This document shows, in pieces, positions 47,797 to 55,400 of a stretch of 64,000 nt of DNA. This stretch comes from an uncultured Clostridia bacterium (GTDB taxonomy: Bacteria; Bacillota; Clostridia; Lachnospirales; Cellulosilyticaceae). The notes under the pieces are model-generated. The model saw only the letters and a list, made by a program, of their open reading frames with translations. It was not told the DNA's origin and made no database searches. Position numbers and translations under genes: made by a program. The DNA lies in contig CALJNR010000073.1 of NCBI GenBank assembly GCA_937981575.1, forward strand, positions 25,388 through 89,387, in the 5' to 3' direction. How positions within the stretch are numbered: position 1 is the stretch's first letter; every line of letters starts with the position of its first letter.

Positions 47797-48072
47797 ATGA
47801 GAATAGATCAAATTAATAATATATATGAAACGTATAAGAAACAATCGGTATCCAAAGTGCAGCCAGCAGCTAAAGTGCAGAAAAAAGATGAAGTTGCACT
47901 ATCAGCAGCAGCAAAAGATTTTCAGTCTGTTTATAAGCTGCTTAGTACAGTTCCTGATGTAAGACAGGATAAAGTGAGTGAACTTCAAGAAAGACTAAAT
48001 TCGGGCAATTATAATGTAAAGGCAGAAGAAGTTGCAGATAAAATATTATCTAGTTTTGATATAAAAGGATAG
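47797..48072 (+). CDS. flgM: Anti-sigma-28 factor FlgM
   Basis: 91 residues. The C-terminal DKVSELQERLNSGNYNVKAE and ADKILSSF segments are the sigma-binding helices. It holds sigma-28 until it is secreted through the completed hook. ATG 47797 lies 6 bases after AAAGGGGTG; GTG 47788 overlaps that site. First gene of the run to flgL. Confidence 0.92.
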   Translation: MRIDQINNIYETYKKQSVSKVQPAAKVQKKDEVALSAAAKDFQSVYKLLSTVPDVRQDKVSELQERLNSGNYNVKAEEVADKILSSFDIKG

Positions 48073-48080
48073 GATAATTT

Positions 48081-48593
48081 ATGGCTGGAATTATATATGA
48101 ACTTATAGAAGTGTTGGAAGGACAGCAAGAATGCTATGAGGGACTTTTAACTTTAGCAAAATATAAACAGGACGCTGTGGTGAGTAAAAACCTTGAACTT
48201 CTTCAAGAAATTGTGACAACAGAAGAACAGTTTGTAGGAAGAGTTAACATACTCGATAAGAAGCGTGAAGTTTTGCTTAAAGACATTGCGATAGTAACAG
48301 GGATGGATTATAACAAGCTAAATGTTTCAAGTATCATTGAAAAACTAGGAAGTGAAAATGAAACCAGTCAAAAACTCTTAAAGATAAAAGAAGATCTTAT
48401 GGCAATTATTGAGGAACTTAGGAAACAAAATGAACTCAATACTATGCTCATAGATCAGTCTTTAGAGTTCGTTGATTTTACTCTCAATGCGATTGGCAGT
48501 ACAAAAGGCTTTACACATGTCGGAAGTTATAACAGACCGGGAGTTGATCCAAGCCTTGAGAGGCAGCAGAGCTTTTTTGATAAAAAACAGTAA
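48081..48593 (+). CDS. flgN: FlgN-like export chaperone
   Basis: 170 residues, almost wholly helical with Glu/Lys-rich heptads, the FlgN pattern. It should chaperone the FlgK and FlgL hook-filament junction proteins encoded directly downstream. Starts 8 bases after flgM; flgK starts 12 bases after its stop. Confidence 0.86.
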   Translation: MAGIIYELIEVLEGQQECYEGLLTLAKYKQDAVVSKNLELLQEIVTTEEQFVGRVNILDKKREVLLKDIAIVTGMDYNKLNVSSIIEKLGSENETSQKLLKIKEDLMAIIEELRKQNELNTMLIDQSLEFVDFTLNAIGSTKGFTHVGSYNRPGVDPSLERQQSFFDKKQ

Positions 48594-48605
48594 AGGAGAA
48601 AGTGT

Positions 48606-50336
48606 ATGGCATCTATAGCAAGTTTAGGAAGAATGGCCTCCGGACTCTCGGCAGCACAAAAAGGACTTCAGGTTACTGGTCATAACATATCAAATGTCAA
48701 TACACAGGGTTATATAAGACAACAACTGCTTCAGCATGAGAGCAGTTATCTTAATATAGGGGTAGGCGGCAGATTGCTCCAGGTTGGGCTCGGTGTTACG
48801 CCGACGGAAATTCGTCAAATACGAAGCGAACTAGCGGATAGACGTTATAGGACAGAAAATGCCATCCTGAACTTTTATCAAGTTAAGAACGCCGGAATAC
48901 AAGAAATAGAAACAATATTAGATGAACCTTATGGTGAAAGTATGAGCAAGATGTTAAATAGTCTTTGGTCACAGGCTCAAAAGCTTAATACGAGTCCAGA
49001 CGGCGTTGAAGAGAGGCTTTCATTTATTCAGGCTGCAAATGTGCTTATAAAAAAGGCTAATCATATTGCAGAGTCTTTTATGACGTATCAAGACAAGCTT
49101 AATCTTGAAGTAGTCAGGTCTGTAGACCGCATTAATGAACTTATTAAAGGCATTCATGAGTATAATGAGAAAATAGCTCTTTCGGAGATTAATGGGGATA
49201 ATGCAAATGACTACAGAGATCAAAGAAACCTTTTGCTAGATGAACTTTCAGGTTATATGGAGATTGATTATTATGAGGAGCCAGACAGCAGGCTGATCCT
49301 TAAGGCTGAAGGAAGGGTAGTTGTTGATAAGCAATTTGTTACGCTGCTTGAAGTTAAACAGACAGTAGATAAAAGTCCTTTTGTTAAGCCTATTTGGTCT
49401 AATACAAAAGAAGACATATTTAAGTTTGATCGGGTAATAAGTGCAGCGAAAGAAAATGATACAGGGAAGTTAAAGTCATTATTGCTGCTAAGAGGCGACG
49501 AATATGTTAGATCAGACGAACTAAACGGCGCCGGAGGGGTCGTTAAGGCAGGAACCAGTTGGAAGGATATAGCCTTAAATGCTAATTTTAGTGTAGATAC
49601 ACCGGGAAATAGCTATTTAATCCCTAAGATACATAAAAAGTTTAATGAACTTATCAATGAGATTTCAGTCATGGTTAATGAAATTCTTGATGGAGATGGA
49701 GTGGGCACCCATTCAGGATTACAAGGAATACCTATGTTTGTGCCTATTAAAACACCTGCACACTATCCCTTTCAGCCTGCAAATCCAAAACCTACAGATC
49801 AGACAGCGCCAGGCTATGTGGAAGCCTATAATGCGTATATCAAAGAATACAAGGAATATTTGAAGACTATCCATTCCTATATGGTACCAGGAAACATTCA
49901 AATCAACCCTGAGCTTCTTGATAATGGAGGATATAACAAACTTGGAACGGTAGCACCGACGTGGACAGACCAAGGGAATAACAGCAAGGTTACAGCATTT
50001 TTGGCAGCATGGAATACAAGCCGTGATTGGCCTAAGCTTACAGAAACATCGTCTTTATCTAATACGGCAAGGCCTTATGCAAAAAAAGTGAATATTATGG
50101 GCTTTTATTCTGAATTTATAACAGATATTGGACTTGAAGGGTCAGGGTACAAAGGTAAGGTACAAGAAAAACAGACAACTGTCGTGAATATAGAAAACGA
50201 AAGACAAGCTATGGGCGGGGTATCACAAGACGAAGAGTTTACCAGTATGCTTAAATACCAGTATGCCTATAATGCTGCAGCGCGTATGATCACTATGCTG
50301 GATAGTATGATGGATACGATTATTAATAAATTATAG
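48606..50336 (+). CDS. flgK: Flagellar hook-associated protein 1, paralogue A
   Basis: 576 residues. N-terminal GLQVTGHNISNVNTQGYIRQ (about 20-39) and C-terminal NIENERQAMGGVSQDEEFTS plus YNAAARMITMLDSMMDTI are the HAP1 signatures. It forms the first ring of the hook-filament junction. A second flgK follows after 18 bases; the two share only the terminal domains, with different middles. Ribosome site AAAGGAG. Confidence 0.93.
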   Translation: MASIASLGRMASGLSAAQKGLQVTGHNISNVNTQGYIRQQLLQHESSYLNIGVGGRLLQVGLGVTPTEIRQIRSELADRRYRTENAILNFYQVKNAGIQEIETILDEPYGESMSKMLNSLWSQAQKLNTSPDGVEERLSFIQAANVLIKKANHIAESFMTYQDKLNLEVVRSVDRINELIKGIHEYNEKIALSEINGDNANDYRDQRNLLLDELSGYMEIDYYEEPDSRLILKAEGRVVVDKQFVTLLEVKQTVDKSPFVKPIWSNTKEDIFKFDRVISAAKENDTGKLKSLLLLRGDEYVRSDELNGAGGVVKAGTSWKDIALNANFSVDTPGNSYLIPKIHKKFNELINEISVMVNEILDGDGVGTHSGLQGIPMFVPIKTPAHYPFQPANPKPTDQTAPGYVEAYNAYIKEYKEYLKTIHSYMVPGNIQINPELLDNGGYNKLGTVAPTWTDQGNNSKVTAFLAAWNTSRDWPKLTETSSLSNTARPYAKKVNIMGFYSEFITDIGLEGSGYKGKVQEKQTTVVNIENERQAMGGVSQDEEFTSMLKYQYAYNAAARMITMLDSMMDTIINKL

Positions 50337-50354
50337 ACCAAGGAGGGAAAAAGA

Positions 50355-52304
50355 GTGGCATTTTTTGAGTTTAATATAGCAGTAAGCGGTTTATTTGCTG
50401 CCCAAAGAGGGCTGTCAGTGACATCAAACAATATATCTAATGCCAACACTCCAGGGTATTCAAGACAAGTGCTTGGGCAGACTGCCAGTACGCCTTTGAC
50501 GGGTATGGGTGTTGGAATGCTCGGTACAGGGGTTACTACTACTAATCTTATCAGGGTGAGGGATTCCTATTTAGATGCAAAATTATGGGCCCAAAATGAT
50601 AAACTTGGAGAGTTTAAGATTAAGACTGAACAAAACTCCATTATAGAATCTGTGTTTGGAGAACCCAGTGATACTGGATTTACAAAAATATTTAATGATT
50701 TATTTAATAGCATAGACAGCTTAAGTAAACTGCCAGATGAAAAGGAAAGGCAGGCAGCCTTTAGGCAGCAGATGATAAGCTATACCAAATACTTCAATAA
50801 TATTTCTGCATCCCTTTCAGGATTTCAAAGAGACCTTAATTTTGAGCTTAAAGCTAAAGTAGATGAAATTAACCTATTAGGCAGCAGAATTCAAAGTTTG
50901 AACAGTCAGATTTATCAAGCTGAGATCTATGGAGATGATGCGAATACGTTTAGAGATGCAAGAGAACTTTGCATAGATAGATTATCACAGCTTATTAACG
51001 TCGAAACCAAAGAGCAAGAAGTAGAGATAGATGGCAAAAAAATTAAGCAGTTCTCAGTCAAAATAGCAGGACAGCACCTGGTTGATCATTTGTCCTTAAG
51101 AGAACTAAGTGTATCAGTAAGAGGGGCCAAAGAAGAGCAGACTAATGAACTAACGGCAATGATTGCTGAGGCAAGCCAAAAGCTTCACGGGCCTAACAGC
51201 AGTACGCTTACTCCAAGTGAAATAACTGCTTTAGAAAATGACATTAAGTATTATTTTGATCAGCTTAAAGTGGTCAGTCCGGAGGCTTATGTAGAGAGCG
51301 GAGATGATGATGATCTTCTTACTAATAATTATCGAATTATGTTAGGGGCATCAGCAATAGTAGACAGCGGAATTCAAACCAAGCTTCCGATTATCAAGCA
51401 AAACAAAGAAGATATTGACAGCCTTTATGATGTAGTATGGCGCGATAAACTGCCTTTTAGCATGGCAGACAGTAAAATGTCTGGAGAATTAAAAGGGGTT
51501 ATTGATATGCGGGATGGTGGGGGAACAGGGTCTGCCGTTCATTATAATGGTATTCCTTATTATTTGAAGCGTATAGACTCTTATGTAAGACAGTTTGCCG
51601 AGACTATAAATGAGGAATATAGCAAGGATAAAGAAGGGTATATTGAGCTCGTTGATTTTAATTCAGCATCAACGCCTAAAACTACGATTTTTAAAAAACT
51701 AGGCGGCAATGGAACCTATCTCTATTATAATGCCTCTAAAGAACTGCTTGGGACTCAGCCAACAGATGCGGATGTTTTAAAAAACTTCCAGCCAAAGTAT
51801 CAGTTATTTACATATACAGATGGTAATAAAAGAGGAGAGCCAGAAGATAACCCAGATCTAACTTACAAGTATCAGAATATGTCAGCTGCTAATTTTTCAA
51901 TAGCTAAAGATATTTTTGAGGGTGCAGGCAATATCCGAACAAACTTTGAGCACTATCCGGATAAGAATATTAACCCTAATGTTAGTAATAGTGATTTGTT
52001 ATTAGCCCTATCGGCCCAGAAGAACAACAAACGAATGTTTAAAGAAGGCGATCCTAAAGATTATATGATTTCGATGTTTAGTGAACTGGGTATTAACGGG
52101 CAGGAAGCTAATATGTATCTGAAGACACAGACTTCTATTACCAATAATATTAACAATCAGAGGCTTGCGGTGTCTCAGGTAGATACAAATGAAGAATTTT
52201 CGAATCTTATTAAATATCAGCAGGCTTATCAGGCAGCAGCAAAAATTATTAATACAGTAGATAGTATTTATGAGACAACCATATTTAGGCTCGGAAACTT
52301 TTAA
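50355..52304 (+). CDS. flgK: Flagellar hook-associated protein 1, paralogue B
   Basis: 649 residues. Starts at GTG 50355 after AAGGAGGG. N-terminal GLSVTSNNISNANTPGYSRQ (about 20-39) and C-terminal DTNEEFSNLIKYQQAYQAAA (about 612-631) identify FlgK. An internal VNLLGxRI-like helix pair (DEINLLGSRIQSLNSQIYQA near 172) is typical. It looks nearer to canonical FlgK than its upstream neighbour. Whether both are used in one filament or at different times is unknown. Confidence 0.93.
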   Translation: MAFFEFNIAVSGLFAAQRGLSVTSNNISNANTPGYSRQVLGQTASTPLTGMGVGMLGTGVTTTNLIRVRDSYLDAKLWAQNDKLGEFKIKTEQNSIIESVFGEPSDTGFTKIFNDLFNSIDSLSKLPDEKERQAAFRQQMISYTKYFNNISASLSGFQRDLNFELKAKVDEINLLGSRIQSLNSQIYQAEIYGDDANTFRDARELCIDRLSQLINVETKEQEVEIDGKKIKQFSVKIAGQHLVDHLSLRELSVSVRGAKEEQTNELTAMIAEASQKLHGPNSSTLTPSEITALENDIKYYFDQLKVVSPEAYVESGDDDDLLTNNYRIMLGASAIVDSGIQTKLPIIKQNKEDIDSLYDVVWRDKLPFSMADSKMSGELKGVIDMRDGGGTGSAVHYNGIPYYLKRIDSYVRQFAETINEEYSKDKEGYIELVDFNSASTPKTTIFKKLGGNGTYLYYNASKELLGTQPTDADVLKNFQPKYQLFTYTDGNKRGEPEDNPDLTYKYQNMSAANFSIAKDIFEGAGNIRTNFEHYPDKNINPNVSNSDLLLALSAQKNNKRMFKEGDPKDYMISMFSELGINGQEANMYLKTQTSITNNINNQRLAVSQVDTNEEFSNLIKYQQAYQAAAKIINTVDSIYETTIFRLGNF

Positions 52305-52319
52305 TAGGGGAGGCAGCAA

Positions 52320-53639
52320 ATGAGAGTTACAAATGGAATGATTAGAAATAATATGCTTAATGCTCTGCATAATAATATGTCAAGGCTTGATACACTCTAC
52401 AATCAGATGAATACGCTGAAAAAAGTACAAAGGCCTTCAGATGACCCTATTATTACAGGGAGATCACTTAAATTAAGGATAAACGTACTTGAAGCGCAGC
52501 AGTATAAAAGTAATACAGATGAAGCAACATCTTGGATGAGTGTGACAGAAAAGGCGCTTAGTAATATAACAGAAATTTTAAAAGATATTCGGACAAGATG
52601 CGTTAATGCAGCTACAGATACGCTGGAAGCTAAGGATAGAGAAAAACTTCAAGTAGATATTGACCAGTTATGGAAGCAGCTGCAGCAAGAATCTAACGTA
52701 ACCTACGTAGGAAGACATGTGTTTTCAGGCTACAAAACCAATGAGCCTGTTATGTTTGCAAAAGATACTATGTTAACAAAAGATACGAACCTATTGGGAG
52801 AAATGACCCTGCTTAAAGGAACAACGATTCCACCGGGCGGGTTGAAGCTGGCAGATGGAACGACAATTCTTCCTGCAGGAGGAACTTTGACAGATGATCT
52901 AGCCCTTCCGCTCACGAGTATTGCTGGTAATACAAATCTTACAAATGATATTGTTACAACCCAGTCAATAACTTTGCCAGCAGGTACGAATGTCGGAGCA
53001 GGACAAATTATCCTGCCAAATGGAACGACGCTTGCAGCAGCAGCGCCGCTCGGTGCGCCTGTAACGCTGCCTATGGGAACGGTTTTGAAGGCAGGATTCA
53101 CCACGCCGGCAGCAGTGACGATTGAAGCAGGGACGATACTTCCTTCTGGAACTGGATTAATACAAGGATCAATGAACCCTAATGTATTAAATCAGACAAA
53201 TAATCAAAATATAGAGTATGAAGTTGGCGTTGGCAGCACGATTGCTGTTAATACTTTAGGTATGGACAGCGTCATGTCAAAGCTATTTACAGCCATCAAG
53301 GAAATTAAAGATGGGCTTGCGACCCACTCAGACAGCACCCCTGGAAATGAGATCTCTTTATATGAACTATTTAACGGAAAGATTGGGGAATTTGATAAGG
53401 AACTATCAAGCCTTTCTGAAATGACAGCAGATTTAGGAAGCAGAATGACAAGGCTCGAATATACGGCAAGCAGGCTAGCAGATGATAAAACTAACTTTAC
53501 AGAACTTCTTTCGAAAACAGAAGATGTAGATTTGGAAGAGATTTATACAGAGTTTAATGCTCAGTATGCTGTTTATCAATCCGCTCTTCAAGCTACGTCA
53601 AAGGTTATTATGAATACACTTGCAGATTTTCTAAGATAG
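52320..53639 (+). CDS. flgL: Flagellar hook-associated protein 3 with a repeat-rich insertion
   Basis: 439 residues, against about 300 for usual FlgL. N-terminal helix (MRVTNGMIRNNMLNAL...), RPSDDP near 39-43 and GRHVFSGYKTNEPVMF near 131-146 are standard, as is the C-terminal DLEEIYTEFNAQYAVYQSAL. Between about residues 150 and 285 lies an extra region of short units of the type LPxGTxxxxG, rich in Gly, Thr and Pro. Beyond that the normal IEYEVGVGSTIAVNTLG resumes. The encoding DNA (about 52767-53175) looks more GC-rich than its surroundings. Confidence 0.93.
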   Translation: MRVTNGMIRNNMLNALHNNMSRLDTLYNQMNTLKKVQRPSDDPIITGRSLKLRINVLEAQQYKSNTDEATSWMSVTEKALSNITEILKDIRTRCVNAATDTLEAKDREKLQVDIDQLWKQLQQESNVTYVGRHVFSGYKTNEPVMFAKDTMLTKDTNLLGEMTLLKGTTIPPGGLKLADGTTILPAGGTLTDDLALPLTSIAGNTNLTNDIVTTQSITLPAGTNVGAGQIILPNGTTLAAAAPLGAPVTLPMGTVLKAGFTTPAAVTIEAGTILPSGTGLIQGSMNPNVLNQTNNQNIEYEVGVGSTIAVNTLGMDSVMSKLFTAIKEIKDGLATHSDSTPGNEISLYELFNGKIGEFDKELSSLSEMTADLGSRMTRLEYTASRLADDKTNFTELLSKTEDVDLEEIYTEFNAQYAVYQSALQATSKVIMNTLADFLR

Positions 53640-53658
53640 CATCTTTTTGCTATCTTTT
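53633..53658 (+). terminator. Terminator at the end of flgL
   Basis: AAGATAGCA (53633-53641) pairs with TGCTATCTT (53648-53656), followed by TT; the stem includes the stop codon. The short U-run suggests partial read-through into fliW. Confidence 0.65.
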
Positions 53659-53692
53659 ATACTATGTTAAATTAAATAAGAGGTGAAAGTAT

Positions 53693-54136
53693 ATGAGAAT
53701 CAAAACAACTCAATTTGGGGAAATAGATATTGATGACAATAAAATGATTACATTCAAGGAAGGTATCCCAGGGTTTGAAACACTTAAACAATATGTTCTT
53801 TTAGAAGATGAAGATTTAGAGAGTCCCTTTAAATACCTTCAAAGTGCTGAACAAGAAGACATATGTTTCGTACTTATAAATCCTTATGTTTTTAAAAAGG
53901 ATTACGCGCCAACTATCGACGAAAAGTATTTTGAGAGACTTGGCGGAGGGCAGGATGAAGACTTTTTTGTTTTTGTGATCGTGACCATAAGAAAAACGCT
54001 TGAAGAAAGTACAGTTAACCTGATGGCACCTCTTCTTATGCATCATGAAACCAGACTTGGCATGCAGGTGATTGTGGAAGATGCAGCCTATACTACCAAA
54101 CACCCAATACTTGATTTAAAACAGGAAAGGAGCTGA
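53693..54136 (+). CDS. fliW: Flagellar assembly factor FliW
   Basis: 147 residues, the family length. Signature GIPGFETLKQYVLLEDED (about 24-41) and a late LDLKQERS tail. FliW binds free flagellin or, when flagellin is low, CsrA, thereby relieving CsrA repression of flagellin translation. csrA starts 4 bases after its stop and fliC is next. Confidence 0.95.
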   Translation: MRIKTTQFGEIDIDDNKMITFKEGIPGFETLKQYVLLEDEDLESPFKYLQSAEQEDICFVLINPYVFKKDYAPTIDEKYFERLGGGQDEDFFVFVIVTIRKTLEESTVNLMAPLLMHHETRLGMQVIVEDAAYTTKHPILDLKQERS

Positions 54137-54140
54137 TGGT

Positions 54141-54368
54141 ATGCTGACCCTAACGCGCAAAAAAGATGAAGCCATTATTGTAGATGGCAATATAGAAATA
54201 AAAATACTTGATGTTCAAGGAGATAAGGTGAAAATCGGCATTTCGGCTCCAAAAGAAGTCAGTATTTACCGGGAAGAAGTGTATCAAAAGATCGAAGAAA
54301 GCAATAAAAAAGCAACCCTTAGAGAACAGGAAACGCTCACTAAATTCAAAGATTTATGGAAATCGTAA
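54141..54368 (+). CDS. csrA: Carbon storage regulator, translational repressor CsrA
   Basis: 75 residues, within the family range. MLTLTRKKDEAIIVDGNIEI at the start and the GISAPKEVSIYREEVYQKI helix region with the RNA-binding Arg are present. It should bind GGA-bearing hairpins; one such hairpin occurs in the leader of the next gene. Ribosome site AAAGGAG overlaps the end of fliW. Confidence 0.95.
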   Translation: MLTLTRKKDEAIIVDGNIEIKILDVQGDKVKIGISAPKEVSIYREEVYQKIEESNKKATLREQETLTKFKDLWKS

Positions 54369-54407
54369 AAAAACATCTTATTTATTAAAAAAATTATTAA
54401 TTTACTC

Positions 54408-54434
54408 TAAAGTAGACGAGAAGTTATCCGATAT
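54408..54434 (+). promoter_or_regulatory. Sigma-28 promoter of the flagellin gene
   Basis: TAAA (54408-54411), 15-base spacer, TCCGATAT (54427-54434). Start expected near 54441, giving a leader of about 86 bases. Confidence 0.85.
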
Positions 54435-54486
54435 ATATAGTGAAACAAAAAGTTAAATGGCCAAATAACTTTTGTAATTAAATTTA

Positions 54487-54519
54487 AGGCATGGATGCCT
54501 ATACAAATTTCAAGGAGGA
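54487..54519 (+). promoter_or_regulatory. Candidate CsrA-binding sites in the flagellin leader
   Basis: AGGCA-TGGA-TGCCT (54487-54500) is a 5-bp hairpin displaying GGA in its loop, the classic CsrA target. A second GGA motif is the ribosome site itself (AAGGAGGA, 54512-54519), about 20 bases away. The two-site layout resembles that of B. subtilis hag. Confidence 0.65.
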
Positions 54520-54526
54520 ATATATT

Positions 54527-55339
54527 ATGAGAATAAATAATAACTTAATGGCAATGAACACACACAGACAATTAGGGATGACTAACACAGCTGGTGCAAA
54601 ATCAATGGAAAAATTATCTTCAGGTATGAGAATTAACCGTGCTGGAGATGACGCTGCTGGTCTTTCTATCTCTGAAAAAATGAGAGCTCAAGTTAGAGGT
54701 CTTAACCAAGCTTCTAGAAATGCTCAAGATGGTATTTCTCTAATTCAAACAGCAGAAGGTGCATTACAAGAAACTCATGCAATTCTTCAAAGAATGAGAG
54801 AACTTGCTGTACAAGGGGCAAATGATACTAACGTTACTGTTGATAGAACAGCGATCAAAGATGAAATAAGTTCATTAGTTAGTGAAATTGGAAGAATTGC
54901 AGATAAGACTACTTTCAATGAAAAGAAACTATTAAATGGTAGCTTAAAAGGAGCTAATTTACAGATTGGTGCAGATAAAGGTGTTTCTATGACACTTACA
55001 ATTGCAACTATGACAGCTGCTAAATTATCTGTTAATGCCTTAACTGTAGCAACTCATACAAAAGCAGCAAGTGCTATTTCTAAGATTGATGCAGCTATTA
55101 AAGCAGTTTCAGCTGAAAGATCTAAACTTGGGGCAAACCAAAACAGATTAGAACATACAATCAAAAACTTAGACAATGCTTCTGAAAATATCCAAGCATC
55201 TGAATCAAGAATCAGAGACGTAGATATGGCGAAGGAAATGATGAACTTTACTAAGAACAACATCCTTCAACAAGCAGCTCAAGCAATGCTTGCTCAAGCA
55301 AATCAAGCACCTCAAGGTGTACTTCAATTATTAAGATAA
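54527..55339 (+). CDS. fliC: Flagellin
   Basis: 270 residues, a short flagellin made mainly of the D0/D1 coiled-coil domains: N-terminal MRINNNLMAMNTHRQLG and SSGMRINRAGDDAAGLSISE, C-terminal NILQQAAQAMLAQANQAPQG. The variable centre (about 140-190) is small and carries many Thr, Ala and some Lys. Codon use looks that of a highly expressed gene. ATG 54527 follows AAGGAGGA; an upstream in-frame ATG at 54491 is part of the leader hairpin. Own promoter and terminator. Confidence 0.97.
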   Translation: MRINNNLMAMNTHRQLGMTNTAGAKSMEKLSSGMRINRAGDDAAGLSISEKMRAQVRGLNQASRNAQDGISLIQTAEGALQETHAILQRMRELAVQGANDTNVTVDRTAIKDEISSLVSEIGRIADKTTFNEKKLLNGSLKGANLQIGADKGVSMTLTIATMTAAKLSVNALTVATHTKAASAISKIDAAIKAVSAERSKLGANQNRLEHTIKNLDNASENIQASESRIRDVDMAKEMMNFTKNNILQQAAQAMLAQANQAPQGVLQLLR

Positions 55340-55353
55340 TTATAGTTATGTAT

Positions 55354-55380
55354 AAAAAGCCGGCAAAGCGTCGGCTTTTT
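55354..55380 (+). terminator. Terminator of the flagellin gene
   Basis: AAAAAGCCG pairs with CGGCTTTTT, extended by two inner pairs, around a short loop; the T-run is part of the 3' arm. Maf 1 starts 21 bases on. Confidence 0.88.
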
Positions 55381-55400
55381 ATAATAGAAGGAGAATTTCT

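Noticed and set aside
54491..54526. In-frame ATG at 54491 as the flagellin start, giving a 12-residue extension
   Set aside because: No ribosome site precedes it, the extension is unlike any flagellin N-terminus, and the ATG is part of the GGA hairpin. ATG 54527 has AAGGAGGA and gives the standard MRINNN start.
54361..54526. Possible c-di-GMP riboswitch near flagellar genes, prompted by the GGDEF protein
   Set aside because: None of the conserved GEMM-I or GEMM-II core sequences is visible upstream of the flagellar units in this window.
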